The notes beneath the pieces were generated by a model. The model did not search any database and was not told the origin of the DNA. It saw only the letters and a program-made list of their open reading frames with translations. Shown here piece by piece: positions 32,124 through 40,283 of a DNA stretch of 64,000 nucleotides (position 1 is its first letter; every line of letters begins with the position of its first letter). Where the stretch lies: positions 213,132 through 277,131 of IMG/VR virus record IMGVR_UViG_3300001782_000005; one strand, written 5' to 3'. The position numbers and the translations under genes were made by a program. The DNA comes from a virus.

Positions 32124-33098
32124 ATGGCGAAAAGTGGAGAACTCACAAACAAGTCTTTGGCAAAAAGAATTGATAAATTTATAGATAACCGAATTTTAGT
32201 TGTTGGTGATATAATAGTAGATGAATTTATATGGGGTCATGTCAAAAGAGTTTCCCCCGAAGCTCCAGTCCCAATAGTTAATGTTGAAAGGCGATCCATG
32301 ATGCTCGGAGGCGCCGGAAACGTAGTACATAACATTATTTCTTTGGGGGGAAATGCTACAATCTGTGGAGTAATCGGGAGTGATTCTACAGGATGGAAGT
32401 TACGAGAAATGCTTATAAGCATAAGCAGCCCTACCGACTATATTATAATAGATGAAGGAAGACCAACTACTGTAAAAACTAGAGTAGTAGCTCACTCTCA
32501 GCAAGTTGTTCGAGTCGACCTGGAAGATACAAAACCTATTAGCTCAGAATATACCAAGAAAATTCTAGATGCAATTACTGACCAATTACCAATACTACAC
32601 GCTATTATAATTGCTGATTATGGAAAGGGTGTTGTTACTCAAGAGCTTATGGACGGAATTCGCTCAATTATACCTAATGATCTTATTTTAGCAGTAGATC
32701 CTAAGGTACAGAATATAGAATTATATAAAGGGGCCACACTAATTACTCCTAATTCTTATGAAGCTAAACTTATGGCAAATACAGATACTATAGATGAAGC
32801 TGGTCGATTACTACTCGATAAACTTAATTGTAAGACAGTATTAATAACACGTGGGGAAAAGGGAATGACCCTTTTTGAAGATAATCAAATTATCCAAATA
32901 CCTACAATAGCAAGAAAGGTTTTTGATGTATCTGGAGCGGGTGATACTGTAATTAGTACCTTTACTCTATCGTTAGTCTCTGGACTAAACTCAAAGCAGG
33001 CAGCAATACTTGCAAATGCTGCAGCCGGTTTGGTGGTTGCAGAGGTTGGTACTGCTGCTATATCAGCAACTAGATTAAAACAATTTTTATTGGAGTAA
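32124..33098 (+). CDS. hldA: HldE kinase-domain homologue (heptose 7-phosphate kinase, PfkB fold)
   Basis: 324 residues, the length of the N-terminal kinase half of HldE/RfaE. Visible are VVGDIIVDEFIWGHVKRVSPEAPVP, LGGAGNV, ADYGKGV and the anion-hole/catalytic VSGAGDTVISTF near the C-terminus, all standard for D-glycero-beta-D-manno-heptose-7-phosphate kinases. The partner nucleotidyltransferase half is a separate gene at 42991. Together they would make ADP- or related NDP-heptose from host sedoheptulose-derived heptose phosphate. Start ATG with GGAGG 10 bases upstream. Confidence 0.88.
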   Translation: MAKSGELTNKSLAKRIDKFIDNRILVVGDIIVDEFIWGHVKRVSPEAPVPIVNVERRSMMLGGAGNVVHNIISLGGNATICGVIGSDSTGWKLREMLISISSPTDYIIIDEGRPTTVKTRVVAHSQQVVRVDLEDTKPISSEYTKKILDAITDQLPILHAIIIADYGKGVVTQELMDGIRSIIPNDLILAVDPKVQNIELYKGATLITPNSYEAKLMANTDTIDEAGRLLLDKLNCKTVLITRGEKGMTLFEDNQIIQIPTIARKVFDVSGAGDTVISTFTLSLVSGLNSKQAAILANAAAGLVVAEVGTAAISATRLKQFLLE

Positions 33099-33141
33099 GA
33101 GATGGATTATTATGAGACAATAATTGAAAAAGGATTAGAGA

Positions 33142-33642
33142 ATGCTGAACGATCAAGAAAAGAGAAGTCCGAAGATGGTGATAATGTGCGGACTACCGAA
33201 GAGCGGGAAATCGACAATAGTGGACCGAGAATTGCGGGAGTACCAAGTCATTTGTGGTGATGATATTAGACTTGCACTTGGAGTTGAATTTGATCCAAGA
33301 CTAGAAGAATTTGTGTGGGGTACATTTAATACAATGGTAAGAGCTAGTCTAATTAGAGGATTAGATGTAGTTCTTGATGGAACACATACAACAAGATTTA
33401 GAAGAGAAAGAGTTATTAATTTAGGGAAAGAATATGGAGCAGATATAACAATCATCCATGTAAAAACTCCATATGAAACTTGTATCAAAAGAGCAATCGA
33501 ATCAGACTTTCCACTAGCTGTCATGGAAAGGATGCGAGCTAATCTAGAGCTTGAACCTCCATCGGAAGAAGAAGGTGTAGAAGTAGTTGAGAAGAGTGTT
33601 GAAATTATTCACGGAGCTGTTGTAATAACTGGATACAATTAA
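33142..33642 (+). CDS. P-loop kinase of the AAA_33/PseT-kinase type
   Basis: 166 residues. Walker A GLPKSGKS at about 18-25, a CGDDIR strand, LDGTHTTRFRRE at about 80-90 (the Thr/Arg region of polynucleotide-kinase-like enzymes) and a lid helix ERMRANLE. Substrate may be a nucleic-acid 5' end or a small metabolite. An overlapping frame from ATG 33102 exists but looks less gene-like. Confidence 0.75.
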   Translation: MLNDQEKRSPKMVIMCGLPKSGKSTIVDRELREYQVICGDDIRLALGVEFDPRLEEFVWGTFNTMVRASLIRGLDVVLDGTHTTRFRRERVINLGKEYGADITIIHVKTPYETCIKRAIESDFPLAVMERMRANLELEPPSEEEGVEVVEKSVEIIHGAVVITGYN

Positions 33643-33659
33643 TTAATTAGAGGATTATA

Positions 33660-33995
33660 ATGGTATATTGGATTACAGGTAGATCTGGGGCTGGTAAAAC
33701 AACTTTAGCAAAGCGTATTGCAAAACAAACAAATGGAATTATTTTAGATGGAGATAAAATAAGGGAATATTTTCCCTCTGATTTTACAGACGAGGGAAGA
33801 GAAAACAATATAATGCTTATAGCAAAATTTGCTACGTTATTAGAGGAACAGGGGTTTACAGTTGTAGTCGCTTGTGTTAGCCCAAAAAGAGAATGGAGGA
33901 GGAAGGCACAATCATTACTTAACGAATGTCTTGAAATTTGCCTTCCCTTTGGAGAATTATGGGAAGGAACTGACTATGAAGAACCAGAATATTAA
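33660..33995 (+). CDS. Adenylyl-sulfate kinase-like protein (short)
   Basis: 111 residues. VYWITGRSGAGKTTLA (Walker A), LDGDKIREYF, ENNIMLIAKFATLLEEQGFTVVVACVSPKREWR and CLEICLPF follow the order of APS kinase (CysC), which makes PAPS, the sulfate donor of sulfotransferases. It is shorter than typical CysC (about 170-200), ending soon after the R-x-x-R region, so activity is uncertain. Directly followed by three sulfotransferase-like genes and a fourth at 37036. Confidence 0.75.
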   Translation: MVYWITGRSGAGKTTLAKRIAKQTNGIILDGDKIREYFPSDFTDEGRENNIMLIAKFATLLEEQGFTVVVACVSPKREWRRKAQSLLNECLEICLPFGELWEGTDYEEPEY

Positions 33996-34647
33996 AGTAG
34001 TAATTGCACCGTGGGGTGGTCATGCGACATCCCATATCCGTAGATTCATGGATGCGTATATGCGACCTGATGTGGTTCTTGGTGCTAATGGTGACATATG
34101 TCATATGCCAAAACCGACCATGCAAAAAGCATGGAAACATCGTACAGGAACCGATCTTGATATGAGTATCACTCTTAATGACAATTTAGTAAGATTTATT
34201 CATAACTCAAAAAAGCCAATTTTATTGAGTGGCGGAGTTTCCAAATTTAGTCCGTTTCTAACAATAAACTCAGTTAAAGCAATGTGTATTGTACGCAACC
34301 CTGTATATGCTTATTGTTCAATGTATAGTCGAAGGCATCCAGAAAAAGCTGAACCTTTTGGGGGAATAGATACAAAAGAATTAGCTATTTGGTATACAAC
34401 TAGATGGAATAATATCGTGTATGACTTTCTTGAATCAGGAAATCCTATTATCAGGTTTGAGCATTGGACTGATGATATGAAGCGCCAAGACGTTGGCCAA
34501 TTTAGAAAACTAATAAATTCTATAGATCATAGGAGAGCATCTACTAAAAAACCAATAAGTAAAGAAATAGAAGATTTAGTTATTAAAAGAACCAGAGAAT
34601 TATATGGAGAAATTAATAAATTTCATAAGCGCCTAAGAGGGAGATAA
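33976..34647 (+). CDS. Sulfotransferase-like protein 1
   Basis: 223 residues from ATG 33976 (GGGAAGGAA upstream), overlapping the APS-kinase gene by 20 bases. APWGGHATSHIRRF near the N-terminus takes the place of the PAPS 5'-phosphosulfate loop; CIVRNPVYAYCSMYSRR matches the 3'-phosphate-binding R-x-P-x5-S segment. A P-loop-like Gly-rich motif is present but atypical. Probably transfers sulfate from PAPS to a glycan or protein. Confidence 0.62.
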   Translation: MKNQNIKVVIAPWGGHATSHIRRFMDAYMRPDVVLGANGDICHMPKPTMQKAWKHRTGTDLDMSITLNDNLVRFIHNSKKPILLSGGVSKFSPFLTINSVKAMCIVRNPVYAYCSMYSRRHPEKAEPFGGIDTKELAIWYTTRWNNIVYDFLESGNPIIRFEHWTDDMKRQDVGQFRKLINSIDHRRASTKKPISKEIEDLVIKRTRELYGEINKFHKRLRGR

Positions 34648-34649
34648 TA

Positions 34650-35345
34650 TTGGGAGTAAAGATATTAGTAGTTGGTTTTCCAAGGAGTGGAACTACCCTT
34701 ACATACAGAGTTTGTAAGAAACATCCCCAAGTGGCGGGCATGTTTAATGAAGAACATATTCTAAGAAGTAGATCTTTACCGGGATTTCGATTTGTGAATA
34801 AGCAGTATTTATATAATAGGTACCCGAAATTCAAACTTAATTATGGAGAAAAACTAATTTATGAGAAAGGAGTTTTGGGTAAAAGGCATATATCAAATGT
34901 TACTGTAGTTGACTATTGTAAACAGTGGAATAAAACATTTGGAAAAGATTCAAGAATAATTCAAATAGTGAGACACCCCTTTGATTCTTGGAATTCAATT
35001 ATAAGGTTTAAATATAGGAGTCGAAGAATAGAGAAAGAAATACCAAGAATGTTTGATCAGTATCTTAAATGTATACCTAATTATACACAAGAAATTTCAG
35101 AATTGAAGACATGCTTAACTATCAAGTACGAGAATTTAGTTTTAAATTTTAAAGAGATCACTGCAAATATATATAAGCACTGTAATCTAGATCCCTTTAA
35201 TTATAGCGAAGTTGTAAGGACAGGAAGAGCCTTTAACTACAAGAGAAATGGTTTTGGACTAAAGGTTGATTCAAGACTTAATAAAGTTATTGATGTATTC
35301 AATAGATTCGATGGACCAAAATATGAGTTAGGAGATTCATCTTGA
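34650..35345 (+). CDS. Sulfotransferase-like protein 2
   Basis: 231 residues, TTG start two bases after the previous stop with GAGGGAGA. Clear PAPS loop VGFPRSGTTLTYRV and a 3'-phosphate motif IVRHPFDSWNS (about 108-118), then KYENLVLNF, as in family-1/3 sulfotransferases. C-terminal Gly/Lys region (KRNGFGLK) could contact 3'-phosphate. Acceptor unknown. Confidence 0.8.
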   Translation: MGVKILVVGFPRSGTTLTYRVCKKHPQVAGMFNEEHILRSRSLPGFRFVNKQYLYNRYPKFKLNYGEKLIYEKGVLGKRHISNVTVVDYCKQWNKTFGKDSRIIQIVRHPFDSWNSIIRFKYRSRRIEKEIPRMFDQYLKCIPNYTQEISELKTCLTIKYENLVLNFKEITANIYKHCNLDPFNYSEVVRTGRAFNYKRNGFGLKVDSRLNKVIDVFNRFDGPKYELGDSS

Positions 35346-36130
35346 AATTTCCAGACTTTATAATAGCAGGTTTTATGAAATGTGGAACAACACAACTATT
35401 TCTAAATTTAAATAAACACCCTGACGTAACAATGTGCAAACCAGCAGGGCCAATAAGACCAGGAGTCAGTGGTGGTACAGAAATGAGATTCTGGGGTTTA
35501 AATAATTGGAAGAGAGGAGTCGACTGGTATAAAAGTAGATTTCAGGGTGATATTTGTGGTGAGAAAAGTCCAGATTATGCAGGTTATAAAAAGTGTATGA
35601 GACTTATGTCTCAACATTCTCCAGACACTAAGCTATTAATAGGTATTAGAAACCCAATTGATCGAGCATATTCACATTATCAGATGAATCTCCAGCAGAG
35701 AAAATTAAGTTGGCCATTTAGTCTTGATAATTGTAAAAGTCAACCTAGGGGAAAACTCTATTTACAGTTGGGTATGTATCATAAGCTACTTACAAATAAT
35801 GTTCTATTATTTTTCCCAAGAGAACAGATTTATATATACATTTGTGAGAGGATGAAAGTTAATTTAACTGAGGAGATGAAAAAGATATATAATTTTATTG
35901 GAGCTAAACTAATTGAATTGCCAACTGAGAGAATACCTACGTCTAAGAGGTATAATAAAAAGACAGATGATATGTACGAGGATAGTCAGGAAAAAGTATA
36001 TAAAGTTTGGTCAAGAAAATATGAACCTATAAAGAAAAAGGATAAAAGAGAGTTTAATGATTTTTATAAAGAACATAATGAAAAGTTATTTGACCTTCTA
36101 GGATACAGAATAGAGGAATGGGAGAATTAA
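35342..36130 (+). CDS. Sulfotransferase-like protein 3 (heparan/NDST-like)
   Basis: 262 residues, overlapping the previous stop by four bases. FIIAGFMKCGTTQLFLNLNKHPDV (PAPS loop with the Lys of glycosaminoglycan sulfotransferases), CGEKSPDYAG, LLIGIRNPIDRAYSHYQMN and the C-terminal tail KKDKREFNDFYKEHNEKLFDLLG are all typical of heparan-sulfate N/O-sulfotransferase-type enzymes. Likely acts on a polysaccharide. Confidence 0.85.
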   Translation: MKFPDFIIAGFMKCGTTQLFLNLNKHPDVTMCKPAGPIRPGVSGGTEMRFWGLNNWKRGVDWYKSRFQGDICGEKSPDYAGYKKCMRLMSQHSPDTKLLIGIRNPIDRAYSHYQMNLQQRKLSWPFSLDNCKSQPRGKLYLQLGMYHKLLTNNVLLFFPREQIYIYICERMKVNLTEEMKKIYNFIGAKLIELPTERIPTSKRYNKKTDDMYEDSQEKVYKVWSRKYEPIKKKDKREFNDFYKEHNEKLFDLLGYRIEEWEN

Positions 36131-36131
36131 T

Positions 36132-36503
36132 ATGGAAACAATGGCTAAAATTATGACCTTTATAAAAGATTTTGGGATTGTCATACTAGCAGTCATCATA
36201 GGTATTATATTCTTCAGCATGAGAACTGAAACGTCAGAAATGTTAAGAAATCAATTCGAATATAATATGAGGCAACAGGAGAATATATATAAGCTAGTTG
36301 ACAGTCTACAAAATTTGGCTAAAGCACAGCAAGATTTTGTGACCAAATTCGAACAAAGAAAAGAAGTGGTACAAGAAATAAAAGTTGACTTAGGTAGATC
36401 AATACGAACGCTTAACAGAAGTGTTAAGGAGCTAAAAAATGTTCAAGATCCTAAAGAATCCTATACTCTTCTTGCTAATTCTTGGAGTTGGAGTCCTAAC
36501 TAG
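36132..36503 (+). CDS. Membrane-anchored coiled-coil protein (possible inner-membrane spanin)
   Basis: 123 residues. One N-terminal membrane helix (IVILAVIIGIIFFSM), then an extended coiled coil (about 35-105). Its last 65 bases overlap, out of frame, the lipoprotein gene at 36439. Inner-membrane coiled coil plus overlapping lipoprotein is the usual spanin layout, so a lysis role is plausible. Confidence 0.55.
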   Translation: METMAKIMTFIKDFGIVILAVIIGIIFFSMRTETSEMLRNQFEYNMRQQENIYKLVDSLQNLAKAQQDFVTKFEQRKEVVQEIKVDLGRSIRTLNRSVKELKNVQDPKESYTLLANSWSWSPN

Positions 36504-37026
36504 TTGTGCAGGAGCACAAAAATTCGAACCTCCTGATGAATTTAAACCAATTGAAGTAGAGGAAAGATTTACTAAACCATTTAAACTTAGAATAGACAAA
36601 TTAGCTGAAATTTTGGAGAAGGTTCACAAGATGGATAAACCTGTTCCAATCTATCTTGTGAGAAAGGGGAATACTAGTGACTTTGATTGGGAAGGGGAAA
36701 TTCCCGATGATGCTCAGATAATCGGTTACCTTGTGAAAGAGCATAATAAGATAGTTGCTAAAATAGAGCAAGGTAAGATGATGACTGAGATTGCTGACCT
36801 TCTTGTACAAAGAGTTCAAGTTGAAGTAGAACTTTATAACTCAATGCTAGAACTAGTCAAACTCCAAGATGTTACCGTTCAACGATATAGAACTTTATGG
36901 ATAAATGCAGAGAATAGAGTCTTACAATTGGAGTATGAATTGAAGCAACAAAGAATAGAACATAAGGTTACACTTGGAGTTGTGGGAACTGTAGCGGTGG
37001 CAATAGCAGTAATATTAGCGTTATAG
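36439..37026 (+). CDS. Lipoprotein with C-terminal membrane helix (u-spanin-like)
   Basis: 195 residues. Signal with lipobox LTSCAG (Cys23), a long helical, charged periplasmic body (about 40-170) and a final membrane helix (VTLGVVGTVAVAIAVILAL). An outer-membrane lipoprotein tail joined to an inner-membrane anchor is the defining plan of unimolecular spanins (T1 gp11 type), which fuse inner and outer membranes at lysis. It is larger than most. Alternative: an o-spanin partner of the preceding gene. Confidence 0.6.
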   Translation: MFKILKNPILFLLILGVGVLTSCAGAQKFEPPDEFKPIEVEERFTKPFKLRIDKLAEILEKVHKMDKPVPIYLVRKGNTSDFDWEGEIPDDAQIIGYLVKEHNKIVAKIEQGKMMTEIADLLVQRVQVEVELYNSMLELVKLQDVTVQRYRTLWINAENRVLQLEYELKQQRIEHKVTLGVVGTVAVAIAVILAL

Positions 37027-37035
37027 GAGAATATA

Positions 37036-37764
37036 GTGAGTTATAATTTTATCTTTATTGTTGGTTGCTCTGGTTCAGGCACAACTATGATGCTTAGAAT
37101 TATGAGTACTCCCGGCAATGTATTAACTCTTGGAGGAAATTACAAACCAATAAAAGACCCTTTAATTAATGAGTTTAACGAGTTAACAAAACTAATGTGG
37201 GATCGTTTTGGTGATATAAAGCAGTATAAAGGAGCAAAGAAGCAGATAATTCCAACTTTAGATATGTTACTCAAAAAATATAATAGAAAACAATTTCTAT
37301 TATATAAGAGGTCTGCTCCTTTTGGAAAGGGAGATCGTTATACGCCAGACTTAAAGGATATGATTGAATTATTTGACAATTTGAAAATAGTTATAATGAC
37401 TAGAGATCCTATGATGTCTACATTATCATCTTTCCGAAGAAATTTTGGGACTAACCTTAGAAATACAGCCATTATCTGTAATGAGCAACTAACACTTTTA
37501 AATAATCAAGTATCAAATCTTGATCCGAAAATATATAGGGTTATACGATATGAAGATTATTGTTCAACTCCAAAGAAGCAAGGAATAGAAATAGCCAAGT
37601 TCACTGGATTACCTCAAGGTTGTATACTTACAGGAAATGTTAGACATAATGTTAAATTAGATACAGGTAATAGTGTGAATTTAACAGATGAGCAAAGAGA
37701 TTGGATAACCGAATTCTTTTCAAATAAAGAAGAAAGGTGGCCACTACTTATGAGGAGTATATAA
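37036..37764 (+). CDS. Sulfotransferase-like protein 4
   Basis: 242 residues; GTG start with TAGGAGAA upstream. FIVGCSGSGTTMMLRIM is a PAPS-type loop; IVIMTRDPMMSTLSSFRRN matches the 3'-phosphate motif; RVIRYEDYCSTP is the conserved strand of the family. Separated from the other three by the spanin-like pair but in the same direction. Acceptor unknown. Confidence 0.78.
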   Translation: MSYNFIFIVGCSGSGTTMMLRIMSTPGNVLTLGGNYKPIKDPLINEFNELTKLMWDRFGDIKQYKGAKKQIIPTLDMLLKKYNRKQFLLYKRSAPFGKGDRYTPDLKDMIELFDNLKIVIMTRDPMMSTLSSFRRNFGTNLRNTAIICNEQLTLLNNQVSNLDPKIYRVIRYEDYCSTPKKQGIEIAKFTGLPQGCILTGNVRHNVKLDTGNSVNLTDEQRDWITEFFSNKEERWPLLMRSI

Positions 37765-38036
37765 TGGCTCTAAAATTCCTATGGAGTGTAAGTAATCAGT
37801 CATCGAAGACAGCTTTCTTTGCTACTATTCTTACCGGAATGATTGTTGGAATGTTCCCCTTTGTTTGGTGGTTTCAAAAGCCTTACCCTGCAATGACCCC
37901 TGAACTCCTAGCAATTCTATGGGGAACATATATTGGTTCAAACAAAGTTGAGAGATGGGTTGGAGCTGCGAGAAAAGATAAACCTCCAGTACCCACAACT
38001 CCCCCACCAGGAGCAGACCAAGTTCCTAAACCATAG
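37764..38036 (+). CDS. Small membrane protein, holin candidate
   Basis: 90 residues from ATG 37764, which overlaps the previous TAA. Two membrane helices (about 14-36 and 46-60) and a basic Pro-rich tail (KDKPPVPTTPPPGADQVPKP). Topology and proximity to the spanin-like genes fit a holin; no direct signature. A second two-helix candidate lies at 39252. Confidence 0.5.
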   Translation: MALKFLWSVSNQSSKTAFFATILTGMIVGMFPFVWWFQKPYPAMTPELLAILWGTYIGSNKVERWVGAARKDKPPVPTTPPPGADQVPKP

Positions 38037-38093
38037 AGAAACACTTCCTTTAATTATTTTTAATGCTTTGTTGGTTATTATTCCTATATTCCG

Positions 38094-38109
38094 GAACAAA
38101 TATAAAATA
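38094..38109 (+). promoter_or_regulatory. Candidate late-promoter box
   Basis: GAACAAATATAAAATA, 30 bases before the gene at 38139, in a 102-base gap with no gene. Best match of the GAACAAAT/TATAAA pattern in the window. Confidence 0.48.
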
Positions 38110-38138
38110 AACTGGTAAAATAAGTTTAGGAGAAGATT

Positions 38139-38462
38139 ATGAAATTACTCAATGAATACTTAACTTATCTACAAGAAGCCGGTTTTAAAGCATACCCGAG
38201 AGGATGGACAAGGGACAGTGTTAGAAGATTTGGACTAACTCTATCAAAGAGAGTTAAGGGCGGACCCAAATCTCCTGGATTTTTCAAACTGTGTGTCGAA
38301 AAGATGAAAGGGAAGGTTAGCGATCCTAACGCGTTTTGTGCAGCTGTTAAAGACGAAGTTCATGCATCAACCTATTGGAGAGGTAAAGGAAAATCTCCGT
38401 CACAAGTCCAGAAATCAATCAAATCACATCCGAAAGTTCCGGAGAAACCGAAGGGAAAGTAA
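38139..38462 (+). CDS. Basic internal-head-protein candidate with YLxxLxE leader
   Basis: 107 residues. Leader MKLLNEYLTYLQEAG contains LQE, a gp21-type cleavage site followed by Ala as in T4 internal proteins. The rest is strongly basic with Gly/Pro (VKGGPKSPGFFKLC, KGKGKSPSQVQKSIK) and could bind DNA. Preceded by a late-promoter-like box and AGGAGAAG. Packaging in the head is inferred from the leader. Confidence 0.6.
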   Translation: MKLLNEYLTYLQEAGFKAYPRGWTRDSVRRFGLTLSKRVKGGPKSPGFFKLCVEKMKGKVSDPNAFCAAVKDEVHASTYWRGKGKSPSQVQKSIKSHPKVPEKPKGK

Positions 38463-38465
38463 AAA

Positions 38466-38624
38466 ATGAAGTTTAATTTGTCTACCTATGAACCCATCAT
38501 CTATACCATTGTAGGAATCATAATCGGCAGGCACCTAGACTCAATGTTGAAGCGTTTAGTAGACATATTTAGTGGAGGTTCTAGTGAACAAATTAGGTCC
38601 CCCGATAGAAAAGATAGATGTTGA
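38466..38624 (+). CDS. Very small membrane protein
   Basis: 52 residues with one hydrophobic helix (IIYTIVGIIIGRHL) and a Ser/Arg-rich tail. Starts three bases after the previous stop; no strong ribosome site, so coupling is assumed. Overlaps the next gene by 41 bases. Marginal call. Confidence 0.4.
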   Translation: MKFNLSTYEPIIYTIVGIIIGRHLDSMLKRLVDIFSGGSSEQIRSPDRKDRC

Positions 38625-38802
38625 GTGTAAATGTCCAATATGTGGAGAAAATCATTTTGCTAGAATGGAGTGGACAGGTCGTGGTACTCCTATAAAGTAC
38701 TGCACAACTTGTAAGAAGTCTATAGCAAGCATAGATTACTTACAACTCATAGTAAATAAAGAAGCTATTAGAAAGTCTGCTTTGAGACCACCTTATGAAT
38801 AA
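38584..38802 (+). CDS. Small zinc-ribbon protein
   Basis: 72 residues from GTG 38584, preferred because GGAGG (38574-38578) is well spaced. Two Cys pairs, CKCPICG and YCTTCK, about 24 residues apart, form a zinc ribbon. Basic C-terminus. Overlaps the following Cys-motif gene by eight bases. Confidence 0.6.
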   Translation: MNKLGPPIEKIDVECKCPICGENHFARMEWTGRGTPIKYCTTCKKSIASIDYLQLIVNKEAIRKSALRPPYE

Positions 38803-39013
38803 AGAAGTTAGTAAAATAATATGTGAGCATTGTATAGTTAAAGCGGTTTGCGATGATCCTTGTGTTCTATATTCTGAAGTATTTAACCCTCTATATAAGG
38901 AAATGAAAATAATAGAGAAGAAGATAGGAAGGCGGCTACATCCAAGTGAGGTATGGCAATTAGCGGTTAATAGTGCAAAGAGGATGAAAGAGGATGAGCG
39001 AAACAAAGTTTAA
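38795..39013 (+). CDS. Miniprotein with SPASM-type motif, copy 1
   Basis: 72 residues. Near the N-terminus, CEHCIVKAVCDDPC fits C-x2-C-x5-C-x3-C, the same four-Cys pattern that closes the radical SAM/SPASM enzyme at 46623, followed by a helical basic tail. Six further small genes in the window carry this motif (39923, 41394, 41590, 42675, 43840, 44150). The pattern is a known 4Fe-4S ligand set in SPASM domains; that these proteins hold a cluster is inference. Confidence 0.62.
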   Translation: MNKEVSKIICEHCIVKAVCDDPCVLYSEVFNPLYKEMKIIEKKIGRRLHPSEVWQLAVNSAKRMKEDERNKV

Positions 39014-39248
39014 ATTTCCAACTATGAAACTATGGATTGTGGGAAGGTTAAATCTTGATAAAGGAATTAAAGATTATCCGTTTGTGTGGGAAATCATGGG
39101 CGTGTTCTCAGATGAAAATCTAGCTAGACAAGCATGTACAAAACCAGTAGATTTCGTTGGACCCATAAACATGAATGAAAAACTTCCTGAAGAAACTCAG
39201 GAGTGGCCCAGTTTATATTATCCCTTAGATCCTCTAGCTACGGAGTAG
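38994..39248 (+). CDS. Hypothetical protein
   Basis: 84 residues, overlapping the previous gene by 20 bases with GAGGATGAG ahead of the ATG. Compact alpha/beta look (KLWIVGRLN, WEIMGVFSDENLARQAC), no membrane segment. Unknown. Confidence 0.55.
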   Translation: MSETKFKFPTMKLWIVGRLNLDKGIKDYPFVWEIMGVFSDENLARQACTKPVDFVGPINMNEKLPEETQEWPSLYYPLDPLATE

Positions 39249-39251
39249 GGA

Positions 39252-39530
39252 ATGAGTCTAAAAGATAAGATAGATGAATGGATTGGTAAGAAGTGGAGGA
39301 AAAGACTTGATCAATTATTTCATTTAGCTTGGGCGCTTATTGCATTATACCCTGTTGCTAGTGATCCCAACTGGTACATGGGCGGAATAAGTGGTTTCTT
39401 ATTGGGACTACCAAGAGAGACAGTTGATCAATGGCCCGTAAATAATTGGGAAGATACGGCCTTAGATCTTTTATTTTTCACAATTGGTGGTATTATTGTT
39501 GGGACATATGTACAAGTGAAGATACGTTAA
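39252..39530 (+). CDS. Small two-helix membrane protein
   Basis: 92 residues. Basic N-terminus (EWIGKKWRKRLDQ), hydrophobic helix about 24-37, Gly-rich turn, and a second helix near the C-terminus (LLFFTIGGIIVGTYVQV). Resembles phage holin-like or Rz-associated membrane proteins; not diagnostic. Confidence 0.5.
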   Translation: MSLKDKIDEWIGKKWRKRLDQLFHLAWALIALYPVASDPNWYMGGISGFLLGLPRETVDQWPVNNWEDTALDLLFFTIGGIIVGTYVQVKIR

Positions 39531-39584
39531 TAGCGTATCAGTCGAAACGTATAGAAATATCCGTGAATAATGAAGGAGGAAAAA

Positions 39585-39926
39585 ATGACTGAATGGTGTA
39601 TGGATTGTGGTAGAGCACATATAGGTCCCTGTAGGTCTATATTTGGAGGTGTGGTTCCAGATTTCATCATACAAGAAAGAAGAAGGAAGAGAGCAAAAAA
39701 GTATTCTTCAACAGAAGTTGTCTTAATTAGTGATGAAAATTCAAAGAGTAATAAAGTACATATACAAAGGAAATGGAATCAAACTCGTTGTGGTATTAAA
39801 CTATCTTCTGCTCGTCAGGTGTGGTCTGGAGATGAGATAGCCTTTGAGAATCTAAAAGAAGAGTATAATGTTTGTGGAAGATGTGCAAGTGCATTGAAGA
39901 GGAAAATTGCGAGAGATAAGAGATGA
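39585..39926 (+). CDS. Zinc-finger-like hypothetical protein
   Basis: 113 residues from ATG 39585 (AAGGAGG just upstream). N-terminal CMDCGRAHIGPC and C-terminal CGRC frame a basic middle (ERRRKRAKKY). ATGA-type overlap with the next gene. Possibly nucleic-acid binding; unknown family. Confidence 0.55.
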   Translation: MTEWCMDCGRAHIGPCRSIFGGVVPDFIIQERRRKRAKKYSSTEVVLISDENSKSNKVHIQRKWNQTRCGIKLSSARQVWSGDEIAFENLKEEYNVCGRCASALKRKIARDKR

Positions 39927-40129
39927 AAGAACATATGCGTATGTACCATGAGAATAAGAAAGCTATTAAAGATATAGTATGTAAAGAGTGTATAGTCAAA
40001 GCAACTTGTGAGGATTATTGTGAGAATATGGATTATCTAATTATCATGTGTGCGGATGTTAGACACCATACAAATCCCTCTAAAAGAAAAGCTGAGTTGA
40101 TAACAATCGCAAAAAGCATAAGTGAGTAG
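39923..40129 (+). CDS. Miniprotein with SPASM-type motif, copy 2
   Basis: 68 residues. CKECIVKATCEDYC is C-x2-C-x5-C-x3-C with the same I-V-K core as copy 1, preceded by a basic/His-rich N-terminus. Coupled to the upstream gene by overlap. A member of the seven-copy family; a cluster-binding role is inferred. Confidence 0.6.
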   Translation: MKEHMRMYHENKKAIKDIVCKECIVKATCEDYCENMDYLIIMCADVRHHTNPSKRKAELITIAKSISE

Positions 40130-40142
40130 GGAGGAAATTATA

Positions 40143-40283
40143 ATGGGTAATTTCATATTTGGTGCATTGGTGGGTTTAGTGATAGGTTGGAATTTTCTCA
40201 AACAACCAGTATGGGCAAAAGAATTAGTTGATAAACTTATTGCCTGGATTAAGTCATTGTTTAACAAAGATGCCAAAGGTTAA
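40143..40283 (+). CDS. Very small membrane protein
   Basis: 46 residues with GGGAGGAAA upstream. Hydrophobic N-terminus with GxxxG (GALVGLVIGWNFL) and an amphipathic basic C-terminal half. Overlaps the next gene by 14 bases. Unknown. Confidence 0.5.
   Translation: MGNFIFGALVGLVIGWNFLKQPVWAKELVDKLIAWIKSLFNKDAKG

Noticed and set aside
33102-33257. 52-residue frame overlapping the P-loop kinase start
   Set aside because: Out of frame with the kinase, charged and low in structure, and weaker ribosome site; possible but not supported.
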